Source of the DNA: Neonectria sp. B-13
Taxonomy: Eukaryota; Ascomycota; Sordariomycetes; Hypocreales; Nectriaceae
Reading direction: 5' to 3'
Length of the DNA stretch: 64,000 nucleotides
Assembly (NCBI GenBank): GCA_002682825.1
Contig: NOKP01000008.1
Coordinates: 1,351,595-1,415,594 of the forward strand
The notes beneath the pieces are model-generated. The model was not told the origin of the DNA. It did no database searches and saw nothing but the letters and a program-made list of their open reading frames with translations. Position 1 is the stretch's first letter. Every line of letters starts with the position of its first letter. Shown in pieces: positions 13,189-24,723 of the stretch. A program made the translations under genes and the position numbers.

Positions 13189-14762
13189 CTTGGGCGGAGC
13201 TCCCGTCGGGGTCGAAGGAAGGGAGAGAAGTGTGATGTGGATGACTCGGTAGAGAAGTGATCGGGGGGTCGTGCGCAACTGGTGTGAGACGAGCGGTGGT
13301 GGGCGGAAAGTCGGGGGATGGGACGAGGAATTGGTGATGGCGGAGGGTCGATCTGTTTGGTGGACGGGGTTGCGATGAGGTTGGAGCTTGATGACAAGGC
13401 TACAGCTTGTATCGTCAGCCGCAGGCAAAGCGCACAGACCAGCCAAACGTGGGCAACGGATTTGGGAGGGAGAGGTCGGAGGGTGGTTTCGCCGGACTCC
13501 GGGTGCTGCAGGAATTACTTACTAAGTAAGTAAGTATGCATGCGTGCGGAGGTCTAGGGTAAGGGAGGTACAAAGTGCGCATCATGTCTCATACACCGTT
13601 CGCTACACTGCGTCTCAGATTCATCTGAACCTAAAGCAAGGTGGGGCTTACCGCCACTCCAGGAACTTATGCCGTTTCCATGTTGCAATATTGGTGGGCA
13701 TACAGGCTTATCAGCCTATACTTTTGCGGGAAAATTCGTGGGAATATGGGGTTGTGGTACTATGTATGCTTTGCTCTGCCAAGCCAATGTGCAAAAGACC
13801 CTGGAGGTGTCAACCCCCCGGCAGTGCAAGATGACGTTATCTCCTCCAACGCGAGGGAGCCACGCGCAACGAGCGGCAGCAGTGGCCCAGCAGACGCTAA
13901 GTTGTGCAGGGTGTCATGTACGGATCACGAGCCGCTGGAGCTTGCACCAGGGTGGGTCGGTAAGTTTGAGATAGGGCGCTGGACACCCACCCACTCAAGC
14001 ATCACCTGTTACTTATCCGCCGTGCTCTAGGGATACAGGAGGGAAGATTTGTATTTTGTGCCGTCAACATCCTACCTCACTACGAAGGGATGAGGAGGAA
14101 CTGCGCTCACCGTTGATTTAATTCCTCTAGATATTCTCTTGTCCCTTGTCCCTCGTTCTCTGCCCCTTCTCCTCTCGGCTCGTTGTTGACACCGTGGTTG
14201 TGGTTGTGGTTGTTGTTTTGATTCTTCAGCTGTGTTGGTGGCGACTTTGGCAGGAGCTGCATCCCCCTCAAGGTCGAGTTCCCCGAGTCCTCCTTCTGTA
14301 CCCCGTACTCGTGGTGTACCAGCTGCACGCCCAATTTCTCGCACGGCGCCACCATCACTTTTCTGTTTTCCAAACCTTCATCACCTCAGCTTCGGCTGTT
14401 CGGACGACAAAGAAAAGCAAAGCCCAACCGCGAACCCGCACCGCAGCCAACGCCCAAGACACCAAAGCCCACTTCAAAGTTCGACCACAAAACGGCCCGG
14501 GTTCTCAGCTCCAACCCTTCCACGCCGGTTTCTTCCCCAGATTTTGCATCGTGACGCTGGCATGCTCGACATTCCCTCGCCCATTCGTCGCCAATTACAA
14601 CGGCCCAACGGCACAAACACCGCCTGGGCCTCTTAATCTATCGTCCCCCCGTCTCACGAACCTGCGGTCGCCTCTCGCCAATAATCGACTGCCCTGACTG
14701 CCCTCTCCATCATCGCAGCTGACTGGGCTCCCCATCGTCCATCGTCCATCCATCCATCCAAC
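13189..14762. promoter_or_regulatory. Divergent promoter region between RPT6 and the antiporter gene
   Basis: A 1.57-kb spacer serving two genes transcribed away from each other. It contains CT-rich leader blocks on both sides (minus-strand reading near 13190-13350, plus-strand reading near 14110-14760), a short TAAG repeat at about 13519-13534, and a run of CATC repeats just before 14763. No coding signal. Confidence 0.5.
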
Positions 14763-17700
14763 ATGGATCCTTCAAGACGAGAAAGTTCCGCGACGGCGCG
14801 CCATGTTGGCGATTCCTCCAGCGCAACTTCGCCTGCAGACACCCGTAACAATCCTCTCGCTCGAGCCGAGCCTACCGCACACCACGAAGATGACGGCCTC
14901 TCCGAGAGCTTCCAGTCCACTGACACTGTGCGACGGAGGCCAGAGGGAAACTATGGTAGGTCTGCTCTAATCCATAACACTCCACGCGCGTTGAAGCTTA
15001 CGTTTGCTTCGCTTCACAGGCTCCATTGGCCCCTCAACCTCTAGCCATCTGCCCGCCGAAGGCTCGCAAGGTCGAACCTCGCAATCTTCCCGCGCCCCGA
15101 AAGGCCCCGAACGAGTTCGATCCGTTACCCGCCTTCGAAAGCCAGGCTTGCCCCGCCGTCCCTCCACTACACCCCATCGCCACAGCGTCTTTTCCGTCGA
15201 CGACGAGCCTCACGAGGTAGAGCAAGATGCTAGCGAGCGACATCAAAGCTACGGGACCCGCCGCCGTCCCCCGCTTACCACCCAGCTATCTCGCGTGCAC
15301 TCGCGCAACGAAGATGACGACCTCGACGAAGAGCCTGAAGACGAAGACACTAGTGCTGCCGAACCTGACGAGGAGGAGGACGTGGAGCTTCCCCTCGAGG
15401 ATCACGTCGACTGCAACTCTGACGGCGAGGTCAGCGATGCTGAGAGCTTCACTCTCAAAGACCGACAGCAGGCCATCAACCAGACTCATCCCTTCGGTAT
15501 CCGAGTATGGAAACCTGCTTTGTATAAGAAGGACCGTTCCATCCAGAAGTTCGCCCAGGCGGACATTCACTCTGCACCTGGTGGGAGAGTGAACAACTGG
15601 CTGGTCGTGTTCAACCTGCTCTGGACCATCCTCTTCGGTTGGTGGATGGCCTCGCTTGCCGCCCTCGGTGCCATTACTTGCCTACTCTTCGCTGCCGCTC
15701 CTAGCGGGAGAGAGTATGGAACTGTACTCTGGGGTTTGGCTGGATACTTATTTTACCCCTTTGGCAAGTTTGTGCGCCTCGAGAAGGATGAGGCCTACCT
15801 GGACGAGGACCAAGATGAAGGCAGAAGTATCTCCGAATACGAACAGTGGCAGAGTGGAGATCTCGAGTACGGAAGACTCTTTTTCGGCCCGGACCGCAAC
15901 CGCTCAATCGTCGGTCGTTCGAGGAGGAGCATTGATTCGGATCCCAGCGAGAGTGAGAGCCTCCTCGGCCGTGGCCGACGTACTGACTCTGGCGAGGACA
16001 ATCCCAGACTCAAGCGACGTTTGTTTGGACGCGGACAGTGGAACATCGGTCGAGTCATCTTCTTCGTTTTCTTCTACTTCCTGATCTCGCCTTGCCTCAT
16101 CCTTGTATCTGGTATCTGCTGGTTTCTCGTCTTCTGGATCCCCATGGGCAAGACCTCGTTCCTCCTCTTTGATCACCTCAGACGTCACCCATTGGCTCTC
16201 TCGTTTGAGTCTGACATTCGATACGCTCGCATGGAAGATGCGCCGAGCTCAACCATTCTCCTGTGCACCTACCGCGCTGTGGGCTCCCGTTACTGGAAAT
16301 ATACTGTGGATGGAACCAACATCTTCCTCATCAACCTCATGGCAGTTGTCATCTTTGTCATTTTCGACTGGATGGTCCTTGATAGGATTCTCCACATCGA
16401 AAACACCCTCACCTCTCCGGCCTTCCTCTTTACGGCTGGTCTATTGTCCATCATCCCGTTAGCCTACTTCATCGGGCAGGCCGTTGCCTCCATCTCTGCC
16501 CAGTCCTCAATGGGCGTCGGCGCTGCGATCAATGCCTTCTTCGCCACCGTCGTGGAAGTCTTCCTCTATTGCGTTGCCCTGACCCAGGGCAAGGGCCGCC
16601 TCGTTGAGGGCAGCATCGTCGGAAGCATCTTCGCAGGTATCCTGTTCTTACCGGGCATCTCCATGTGCTTTGGTGCCCTCAAACGAAAGACGCAGCGTTT
16701 CAACGCCAGGTCTGCCGGTGTCACGTCTACGATGTTGCTCTTTGCCGTTGTTGGTGCCTTTGGCCCAACCCTGTTCTACCAAATCTATGGCACACACGAG
16801 CTCAATTGCTTGGATTGCGAAGATCCTGGACCTGACGGCGAGAATGGCCAAGATTGCCGTCGTTGCTTCTTCTCCCAGACTCCTAACCTCGCAGATCGGT
16901 TCTATCTAAATGCTGTCCGCCCATACTGCTACATGGCTGCGACTTTGCTGTTCTTGTCGTACCTCATCGGTCTCTGGTTTACCCTCCGAACTCATGCGGC
17001 TGTCATCTGGAATGCAGAGATTGACGAGAAGCGACACGAGGACCACATGCATTCTTCCAGTATCCGGCCATCGCAGGCTCACTCTGCACCTACGGCAGAG
17101 GTCACTGGCTCCGATATCCGCGACTCACACCTCTACAAGCGCATCCTCGGCCAGTCCCTGAAGCAAGCCGGCCTGAGCGAAGAACCCCGCCAGAGCTCTA
17201 CCACTGCGCAGGTCGCGGCCCCTCCAAACGGCGTTCCGACCACTCCCCACGTCGTTCCTCCCAGGTCCAGTGGTGGCGAGAGCGCCCGCTCGGCCATGCA
17301 TTTCCCTGGCCTCAGCGATGCCGACAACAAGCTCCTGGCTAGAGAGGTGGCCGAAATTGCTGCAACGGCAGCTGCCATTGCTTCTCGCGACCGCCATTCC
17401 CGACGGCCGTCTGCTGTCCCTGCTACTCCTCGTCCTCAGGCTCCTGTCCGCCAGCCCGCCTATACGGAGGGTGAGCCGACGGACGCCCCGGCTACTGAAG
17501 CACACGGCCACGGCGGTCATGATGCGCCCAACTGGAGCCGAGCCAAGAGTGCCGTCATCTTGCTCGGTGCTACCCTTCTATATGCTGTTATTGCCGAGAT
17601 CCTGGTCGACACGGTGGATGTTATCCTGGACAACTTTGCCATTGACCAGAAGTTCCTGGGTGTCACCCTGTTCGCCTTGGTCCCCAACACAACCGAGTTC

Positions 17701-18187
17701 TTGGTAAGATGCAACAGCCCGATGCCACTTATTTTAATCCGAATCTTAGCTAACCAGTTTACAGAATGCCATCTCTTTTGCCATGAACGGAAACATTGCC
17801 CTGTCGATGGAAATTGGTTCTGCCTATGCCCTACAAGTCTGCCTGCTTCAAATTCCCGCCCTCGTCTTCTACTCGGCGTTTTGGCCTGGCGTTCCCCCAG
17901 GAGGCGATCCGACAGAATACACATTCGCGCTTCTGTTCCCCCAGTGGGACATGGTTACCATCATTCTCTGCGTGTTCCTACTCAGCTACATGTACGGTGA
18001 AGGCAAGAGCAACTACTTCAAGGGTAGTATTCTGATTCTCACATACTTGGTTGTTATCATCGGGTATTATTTCAGCGGGTTCACATCTGATGTGATGGGA
18101 ATGCAGCGATTTGATACCATGGGAGAAGACGGCAACTTTCGGAGCTTCAAAACGATCGGCAGGTCGATGAGTGGCGCGGCGTTTTAA
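14763..18187 (+). CDS. VNX1: Vacuolar cation/H+ antiporter, Vnx1/YNL321W-type CaCA family
   Basis: Three exons (14763-14955, 15020-17703, 17765-18187) give 1099 residues. Intron 1 has donor GTAGGT and acceptor TTCACAG; intron 2 has donor GTAAGA, a CTAAC branch site and acceptor TTTACAG. The first 190 residues are acidic and Ser-rich (cytosolic). Many hydrophobic segments follow. The two CaCA repeats are visible: c-1 with GAAINAFFATVVEVFLY at about 565-581, and c-2 with VPNTTEFLNAISFAMNGN starting at 952. Between them lies a long hydrophilic loop with an Ala-rich stretch and a His/Gly patch (HGHGGHD). Yeast Vnx1 exchanges Na+/K+ for H+ at the vacuole; substrate here is inferred from the family and could include Ca2+. 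The end SMSGAAF followed by TAA is clear. Confidence 0.9.
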
Positions 18188-18722
18188 GCGTGATTTTGAT
18201 GGTTTCGGTTGAGGAGCATAGGGAGGTGGAGGTTGAGTTTGAGAAGGAACGCGTCGTCGGAATTTGCTTAATATTGCATCGCGCCACACATATTGTTACA
18301 TCCGCGTTTTGACGAAGATTGCATGGTTTATCTAGGTTCATGTTTCTGATAATTGGCTCGGAGGAGAGAGCATACTGAGGGTTTCCACACGCACATTGGC
18401 ATTTGTCTTTTACTTTGTTTTCACTGGCTGCATTGGGCATGGGGTTCGGTCGTTCATCAGGTGTCTTCTAGAGTTGTAGTTTCCGTCGGGATGTCTCACA
18501 ATGAAGGTAATATTACGTACGATACGATACAAGATACAAACAGACGTCTGCTGTGCACATGGCTAACTCAACTACGAGAAAAGGGGAGTTTGCATAGGCG
18601 TACTTCTTGATATTAATGAATAGCCTAGAACAGGATCTCGACTGAGCGAGGAATATATACACGGAATAAATGCTGGTCCAGACCAGCGGCTGTTCTCCTC
18701 CTCATCTTGACGGCGAGGGCGC
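18188..18722. other. Convergent 3' intergenic spacer
   Basis: 535 bp between the 3' ends of the antiporter (plus) and pectin lyase (minus) genes. It presumably carries both 3' untranslated regions. No gene, repeat or RNA seen. Confidence 0.6.
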
Positions 18723-19859
18723 TTAGATGTTTCCGAATCCGGCGGTGTCCTTGACGGTCTTGGCGACGGTGTAGGTGGAAGCCGAGGCGACGTTCTTGCC
18801 AGAGAAGTTCTTCAAGAAGCTGGTATCGGAGCCGCCGAGAGTGCCAGAGGTGCCGAAGCCGTTGACCTCGCAGTTGTGGCCCAGGTAAGCCTTGCAAGCG
18901 GTGTTGGCGGTGGTGGTAAGGCTGCCGAAGAGCTTTCCGGCGCCGCCAGCCTCGACGGGGGCGACGACGTTCTGGAAGATATTGCCCTCGGCGAGAACCA
19001 TGGCACCAGCGTCGATCTCGAAGCCGTGGCCGTTGTTGTCGTACCAGTAGTTGTTGACGGCGTGGAGCAGGGTGTTGCCGGCGATCTTGGGGCTGCGGCC
19101 CGAGGTGTGGTGGATGAAGTTGTTCTTGAAGGTGACGAGATCGCCAGACCCGGCGAAGTACACGCCCCAGTAGTGGTAGGTGTCGCAGTTGGGCGACCAC
19201 GACGTGGTGCCGTCGATGTCACAGTTGGAGATGGTGACGCGGTTGCTGGCGGAGGTGCCGAGCACGATGTGCTGGCGGCCGACCAGCGACGTGGTGACGT
19301 GGTCGATCCAGACCATGTCCGAGTTGTTGATGGTGATGGCATCACCGCCCCAGACCAGGCTGGGGTTGAGCTGGGTGATGTGGATGTTCTGGATGATGAT
19401 GTTGCTGGCGCCGCTGACGATGCGCAGGCCCTTGCCCTTGATGATGCCCTTGGCACCCACGCCGATGAGCGACTTGTTGCTCTTGACGACGATGCCCAGC
19501 TTGCCGGCGTTGTCGTACTTGACCGTGACCTTCTTGGCCGTGGCCTGGTAGTTGTCGCACCAGGAGTTCTGGTTGATGGCGAGCTGGCAGGCCGAGCCGG
19601 TGCCCCAGGGCGCGCAGCCGGTCTCGGTGGTGGTGCCCTCGAGGCCGGTGAAGTCGAACGTCTTCTGCAGCACGATGACGCGCGCCGACGAGTCGCCCAG
19701 GTAGGACACGAGCTCGGCCGTGGTGGACGGGTACACGGGGGTGGCGGAGCCGCCGCCGGTCACGCCCTTGGCAAAGCCCTCGGCGGCGCCGGAGACGCCC
19801 ACGGCCGCCGCGGTGCGGAGGAGCGCCGTGAACAGCGTGGTGAGGACGGCCGTCTTCAT
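18723..19859 (-). CDS. Secreted pectin lyase, polysaccharide lyase family 1
   Basis: A single exon encodes 378 residues, the usual size of fungal pectin lyases. Residues 1-20 ([20 protein letters not shown]) form a signal peptide, which decides the start at 19859 over an upstream in-frame Met at 19898. The mature protein begins [16 protein letters not shown], as in Aspergillus-type enzymes. Family landmarks: GCAPW near 82, VWGGDAI with Asp173, VWIDH at 183-187, GRQH at 194-197, and HTSGRSPK at 251-258, whose Arg255 is the expected catalytic base. Several Cys match the disulfide pattern. The [15 protein letters not shown] segment points to pectin lyase rather than Ca-dependent pectate lyase. 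It cleaves methyl-esterified homogalacturonan by beta-elimination outside the cell. The reading frame is very GC-rich at third positions, which creates long antisense shadows. Confidence 0.95.
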   Translation of the reverse strand: MKTAVLTTLFTALLRTAAAVGVSGAAEGFAKGVTGGGSATPVYPSTTAELVSYLGDSSARVIVLQKTFDFTGLEGTTTETGCAPWGTGSACQLAINQNSWCDNYQATAKKVTVKYDNAGKLGIVVKSNKSLIGVGAKGIIKGKGLRIVSGASNIIIQNIHITQLNPSLVWGGDAITINNSDMVWIDHVTTSLVGRQHIVLGTSASNRVTISNCDIDGTTSWSPNCDTYHYWGVYFAGSGDLVTFKNNFIHHTSGRSPKIAGNTLLHAVNNYWYDNNGHGFEIDAGAMVLAEGNIFQNVVAPVEAGGAGKLFGSLTTTANTACKAYLGHNCEVNGFGTSGTLGGSDTSFLKNFSGKNVASASTYTVAKTVKDTAGFGNI

Positions 19860-20022
19860 GATGGCTGCCGATGGGTTGCGGGTGTGTTGGAAAGACAAGA
19901 ATGGATATACAGTAAAAGGACCAGACAGAACCTAGGCTGTCGGTTGAGTAGAGAGAAGAAGAGACCAAAGCGGATAGTTCGAAGCAGCTTCTTTCTTTCT
20001 CTGTCGCCGTCCGCAAGCCCAT

Positions 20023-20030
20023 CTATATAC
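20023..20030 (-). promoter_or_regulatory. TATA box candidate for the pectin lyase gene
   Basis: On the minus strand the sequence reads GTATATAG about 165 nt upstream of the pectin lyase start codon, a normal spacing for fungal genes with a leader of roughly 100-130 nt. Confidence 0.5.
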
Positions 20031-20303
20031 TCGCTCGTCCCTCGAGCCGCCGTGAGGCCACCGGCCCCCACGATGGCCCTTTCATTCCAAGGTGGACTTC
20101 ATCTCGGCAGTGTCACCACTCTTGGCGCGGCATCGGCGGCACGCTCACCGATTCGGGCCTGGGCACAACGATAGTTGCAAGACGAGGCGTTGGTGACTAC
20201 CGAGCGCCGCGGCGACTCGGAGGCCAAGAACCGCCGGCGTCGACGACGGACCTGGTTTCCCCTTTGGGCGCGGCGGGCGGCTGTGGTTCGTGGGAAAAAG
20301 GGA

Positions 20304-20435
20304 CCGGGGCCGGGAAGGACATGGCGTTTCATCGTGCACCGGGCTCCCCTGGCGAATTTTGCATTTGGGTTATATGAGACAAGGCTAGGAAATATGGAGA
20401 AGATAATGGGCTTCTGGGCTGATGCGGTGCTGGGG
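20304..20435. promoter_or_regulatory. Two CreA-type motifs (SYGGRG) upstream of pectin lyase
   Basis: CCGGGG at 20304-20309 and CTGGGG at 20430-20435 match the CreA carbon-repressor consensus. Pectinase genes are commonly CreA-repressed. The motif is short and GC-rich, so chance matches are likely; function is inference. Confidence 0.25.
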
Positions 20436-21337
20436 TGGTGAAACCGAACGCTTAGTAGTGGTGAGATCCCAGGGCCATGTGGACGAAAGGTGGTTTCCAC
20501 TTTAGGGGATGCGCTTCATGGAGGACTAATTGGATTCAACGCCATTCATGGAGGAGTCGACCATGTCTTGGCGGGCGAGACGGCACTGCATGCAACATGT
20601 CGTGTGTTTTGTTACCGGCTGGCTGGGCTATCCAAGCTATCCCCGGCGGTGGCGCATCCATCTCCCGGCTTGGCAGATCAAGACAAATGGACCACCACTG
20701 CCACCCATACTACAGGACAGTCCACATGCATGCGAGAAATACGAGGCTCAAGGAACCCATCTCGACAACTATACGAGCCTGCCTCTTCGACTGCATTGGT
20801 TAATACGCAAACCCGTCCATTGGATTGAAGGGACAAAGATTGGGGGCCCAGTTCATCCCAACCTTCCCTCCCCACCCCCATCCACAATCCTTCAACATCT
20901 TCAATCATCCACCTATCGGCGGAACAAGTCGTGAACTCTCTTGACCTACCCATACCTGCTATGTAAGGATGTATTTCGACAGAGAAGCTAGTAGGGTATC
21001 TCTGTTGCCAAACCACAAATTCCCGAGCCTCATGACCCCAGGACCGTCCAATCTCGGGACCACGCGTCAAAAGACGGCTTCGACGAATGCGGACTGCTAA
21101 TATGCGCTAGGCAAGGCGACGAATAGGCACGAGTTTGGCATGTTGACGACTAGTTATGCCGTGGCTATGGGTGTATTGTGAGTTGTGTCGAAACACCAAC
21201 GCTTTAACAGCTCTTTCTGCAGGTATGAAATCCGTGAAGTATGGTCGACGCCGATTGTGTTCTATCCTTGTTCAAGAGAACAGTTAACCTTGCCTTTTTT
21301 TTCTTCTTCTTCGGAAAGCAGACAATCGTAAGATAGA

Positions 21338-21528
21338 CAGGCAGGCAGGCAGACAGGCAGGCAGACAGGCACTGCGTATCCAGGTTGGGACCAACCTTTC
21401 CCCGCTTATCCTGTCACCGCCACACTCACCTTCAACAACTCGACGAATAACTCCGTCAATGGGACCAACTTCTCTCCGCTTATCCTGTCACCGCCACACT
21501 CGCCTTCAACAACCCGACGAGTAACTCC
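21338..21528. repeat. Microsatellite plus 74-bp tandem duplication
   Basis: A run of CAGG and CAGA units at about 21338-21370 is followed by two imperfect head-to-tail copies of a 74-bp unit starting GGGACCAAC at 21387 and 21461. Both share CGCTTATCCTGTCACCGCC. The second copy ends about 20 nt before the start codon at 21551, so the duplication sits in the leader or core promoter. Confidence 0.85.
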
Positions 21529-21550
21529 AAAACTAAAACACAACAACGGT

Positions 21551-23212
21551 ATGAGTAATCACAATATAACTGGTGCGAATGAGGCTGCTCCGAAGGCGGA
21601 TACAAACCTGTCCCCACAGCCTCATCTCGCCATCGACGAAGTCAAAGACTGTCCACTGCTCAAAGTCCCCAACGAAATACTCCTGGCCATAGTGGAAAAC
21701 CCGTCCATCGACCGGGATTCCCTGAAGAGCCTCACTCTGACCTCATCCCGCCTCTTCCGTCTCGCCCGGCGCCGCTTCTACCGGGGTTACGACTATGAGA
21801 CCTTTCGCCGAGCTGTCGGCGTTGCCGACGTCGGTACCATGGAGCGGTGTGCCCAGTTCGAAGCCGCGCCTGTCGACGACGTGTGGTACACAGAGTGCGT
21901 CTGCCTAGTTCGGTGCACGCAAAGATGGGAGTGTGGTACAACGCCGCTGGTGGTCCTCATAGAAAAGGGCTGGCCTGTCAGCCATAGGATACCCATCGCC
22001 TCGCGCAAAGATGTCTACGACGCAGCTCGCTGGCTTCTAGATCATGGAGCGGACCCCAACAAGCCTTCAGGTTCGTCATGGTGCAGCCCGGACTGGGAAA
22101 ACGACAGAAGAACTCTTGTTCAACGACCCAGGCCAGCCTTGCATCACTTATTGCCCGTCCTACTGAACCGGCAACTGGATCGTCACACAGTCGATTCTGT
22201 GGCGCGCTTGGTTTCCTTATTATGTGACCGAGGAGCCGTCATGCCGTTGGAACTAAATAAGGGCCTCATTTTTGAGCGTGCTTTTTTCGTATCTGATCGA
22301 CCCCCAGACCGCGAATATCCAACAGTGTTGAACGTGGCTTTATTCCTGCAGTGTCCTCCCTCCATCCTGGAATGCCTTCTCACCGAACTCGATCGGCGGA
22401 ATGTTAGTCTCACTACTCGATACCTGTCCCCCAGCGTCCAGCTGAAGGCGTGGCTGGATGCAGAAGATCCCAGGCCTAGGGGTGGGTCTACTAGGTTGGC
22501 AAAGATCGCCTCAAACGTTTACGACTGCCTCTTTAATCCGATGCTTGCATGGGCAGAGATATATGCAGGTGAAATGGTTGACATGATGGAGAAGAAGGTC
22601 AGACTGCTCATCCAGTATCAAGCTGTTGACGAAACCGAGCGACAAGCTTTTGAGCAGTTGACCAGTATAATACGGCAAGTGTACGATTCGAGGCTTGCGA
22701 ACAACTGCTTGGTTGGGTCGGACTTGGAGGAATATCGCTTGCTTTGCCGGCGCAACATATCTGGATCCATGGTAGATCTAACCAAGGACGAGAACTTCCA
22801 CCAGGAAAGTCATTTGATACGGACACTTGGGCCAAGAGTGCATATCTTCACACAACCTAGGTGGGACCCTCGTGAGGAGTGGCTGTGGGAAAAATCAACC
22901 AGGATACGAGAGGAGTATTGCATGTGCCCTCACGAACTCCGCAGCATTGTACCGTTGTTCGATCGGGATCTTCGAAGATACCGTGATCGTAATCGGATGG
23001 GCGAGTTGACACCGTGGTACGAGGAGGACGCTGGTCTGTGGATGGATCATATCAAGAACCTTGTTGCTTGGACGAAGGTAGCGGATCAAGCGCCCCGCGG
23101 CCGGACATGTGAGGACTGGTTTGTAGAGCCTGATCTGCAGTGTGAAGAAGGATATGGAGTTGCGGCCCGCGTTTCTACGCAGTGCCCCTGTCTGTACATT
23201 ATTAGATCATAA
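21551..23212 (+). CDS. F-box-like protein with ankyrin-like segment
   Basis: A single intronless frame of 553 residues. Residues 36-80 fit a fungal F-box-like domain (LLKVPNEILLAIVEN, then a Leu/Ser-rich helix ending RLARRRFYRGYDY). A lone ankyrin-type motif appears at about 155-171 (DAARWLLDHGADPNK), with a weaker one near 220-235 (LVSLLCDRGAVMP). The remainder, including several Trp-rich and Arg-rich stretches, is not recognised. Proteins of this layout are numerous and fast-evolving in Pezizomycotina and are presumed SCF substrate adaptors; that is inference. The start at 21551 gives a hydrophilic leader before the F-box. An AT-rich tract begins right after the stop codon. Confidence 0.7.
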   Translation: MSNHNITGANEAAPKADTNLSPQPHLAIDEVKDCPLLKVPNEILLAIVENPSIDRDSLKSLTLTSSRLFRLARRRFYRGYDYETFRRAVGVADVGTMERCAQFEAAPVDDVWYTECVCLVRCTQRWECGTTPLVVLIEKGWPVSHRIPIASRKDVYDAARWLLDHGADPNKPSGSSWCSPDWENDRRTLVQRPRPALHHLLPVLLNRQLDRHTVDSVARLVSLLCDRGAVMPLELNKGLIFERAFFVSDRPPDREYPTVLNVALFLQCPPSILECLLTELDRRNVSLTTRYLSPSVQLKAWLDAEDPRPRGGSTRLAKIASNVYDCLFNPMLAWAEIYAGEMVDMMEKKVRLLIQYQAVDETERQAFEQLTSIIRQVYDSRLANNCLVGSDLEEYRLLCRRNISGSMVDLTKDENFHQESHLIRTLGPRVHIFTQPRWDPREEWLWEKSTRIREEYCMCPHELRSIVPLFDRDLRRYRDRNRMGELTPWYEEDAGLWMDHIKNLVAWTKVADQAPRGRTCEDWFVEPDLQCEEGYGVAARVSTQCPCLYIIRS

Positions 23213-23335
23213 TGCATAATTACAATCCTTCTAATATTACTCTATACAACATTATTAATCATTATCTAAATTAGCCTAGATTTTTACTATAACTACTTCT
23301 AAGACTATTTATAAGATTACTTTAAGTAAAATCTT
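23213..23335. repeat. AT-rich, RIP-like block
   Basis: About 120 bp of strongly AT-rich sequence rich in TA dinucleotides, in sharp contrast to its surroundings. This is what repeat-induced point mutation leaves behind in fungi. No element type can be recognised. Confidence 0.4.
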
Positions 23336-24723
23336 GGAAAAGACAGGGAGCCTGCGCAGAAAGGCGGGTCCCGACTCTATGTGATGGCTTTGTGATACTT
23401 TGGGACTGGAGTTGGAATGCGGATGGTAATTCGGGGTGGGCGCGGAGTGCTGAGAGAACGAGTGGAAATTATGGGACCTCGATCATGTTGATCTTGTGTA
23501 GTTGGCACGGACTTTTCGGGGGTGTTGCAGGGTGAAGTTGACGGTTAATGGCTGAGGTACCGAGAAAGGGTTTGATCTGATCGGAGAGTTGAGACATTGA
23601 TAGATCACCTGCGTGGCCACGTGCCAAGGGTCCTGCAGGCCACAAGAGAGTAAGAAGACAAGACCACCACGGAAGGAAACGCGCTGATGGCCTAAGCCCT
23701 AAGACAAGACTAACACCAACTTCGCAACGATCGACCAAAGGACGTATCTGAGATTCCGCATCATCAAGAAGACAAAATTCCCATTCTGGCCATCTGACGG
23801 AATGCTTTGCAGCAAGTGGATGTATGTTGATGGTGGCAGGTGGGTAGTACCTACAATCTCCACCCGCTGCGCCATAAGTACCCTGTAGACCATCCGATTA
23901 GTCTTGTTGTTTGTCGTGATGCTGTCTTGCTTGAGCCAAGACATGGCTGGAGCGGGGTCAAGGCATCGTATGTAACGTCTCTGCATAGTGCATTCCGAAG
24001 TATCCCGCCGGACCGGCCCGCAGAGCAAGCCACCAAAACCAGGTGGCACTCGGGACTCGGAGAATGCCTTTGGCTGGGTTTGGGTATTTTGCGTGGCAGA
24101 TGCTCATTGCGGCTTTGTCAGAACAAACATGTCCGAGTTTGGCACCACGACAACACAGATATCCCGATATACCACCTTCGCTGTACGTACACACCTGGAC
24201 TATATCAAGTCTTACCCATCGTCAGCGACTGCAAGCCATACTACTCACTCCTGCCGCCTCCCCTGCCGCCGTCCCGCGCCCCAGTCGTCTCCAACCACAC
24301 ACGATTCCCCACGACTTCTAGTGACCGTTTGGTCCCGCAGCTACCATCCCGGTCTGCGGTTCTTTGTTTGGCTGAGAGCGGGGGGCGTGCCTTCGAGTAC
24401 CCCGGGCAATGGAAACAATGGATTTCGGCGTATCGCCATTCAACGGGCGAGTTGTTTGGACAGACCCCACCAGCTTGTCTGGCCTACGCAGGTCGCCATC
24501 TACAGTGCAACGGCATGCAACCCTGGCAGGCAAGGAGAACAAAGAGCATAGTTAGAGCAAGGGAGACGTGGAGCTATAACTGGTCCTGACCAGGTATATT
24601 TCCCTTTGCCGGCTGTTGGTTCGTGTCGGTATTCTCCTTGCATCCCCAGACTCCGAATCCATCCACTTCCTCTTTGGCATCCCACTTCCCCATCACCACC
24701 AAAACGGATATCTAGACTACACC
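23336..24723. other. Intergenic, upstream of the LaeA-like methyltransferase
   Basis: About 1.4 kb. A plus-strand frame at 23840-24589 (249 codons) is Pro/Ser/His-rich, lacks any domain and ends before a CT-rich leader at 24600-24720, so I do not call it a gene. Otherwise promoter and leader sequence of the methyltransferase. Confidence 0.5.

Larger units (their letters stand above)
19860..21550. other. Divergent spacer between pectin lyase and the F-box-like gene
   Basis: 1.7 kb. Apart from the TATA and CreA-type motifs nearer the pectin lyase, it holds several overlapping short plus-strand frames at 20477-20934 without domains or splice support, a CAGG/CAGA microsatellite at about 21338-21370 and a 74-bp tandem duplication just before the F-box-like gene. 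Confidence 0.5.

Noticed and set aside
18876..20174. 432-codon plus-strand frame
   Set aside because: Antisense shadow of the GC3-rich pectin lyase gene; composition is low-complexity Val/Asp/Gly/Arg and it has no domain.
20477..20934. Three overlapping plus-strand frames upstream of the F-box-like gene
   Set aside because: None has a recognisable domain or splice signals; frames overlap each other, typical of chance.
23840..24589. 249-codon plus-strand frame before the methyltransferase
   Set aside because: No domain, irregular composition, overlaps other frames and a leader-like region; could not be supported.
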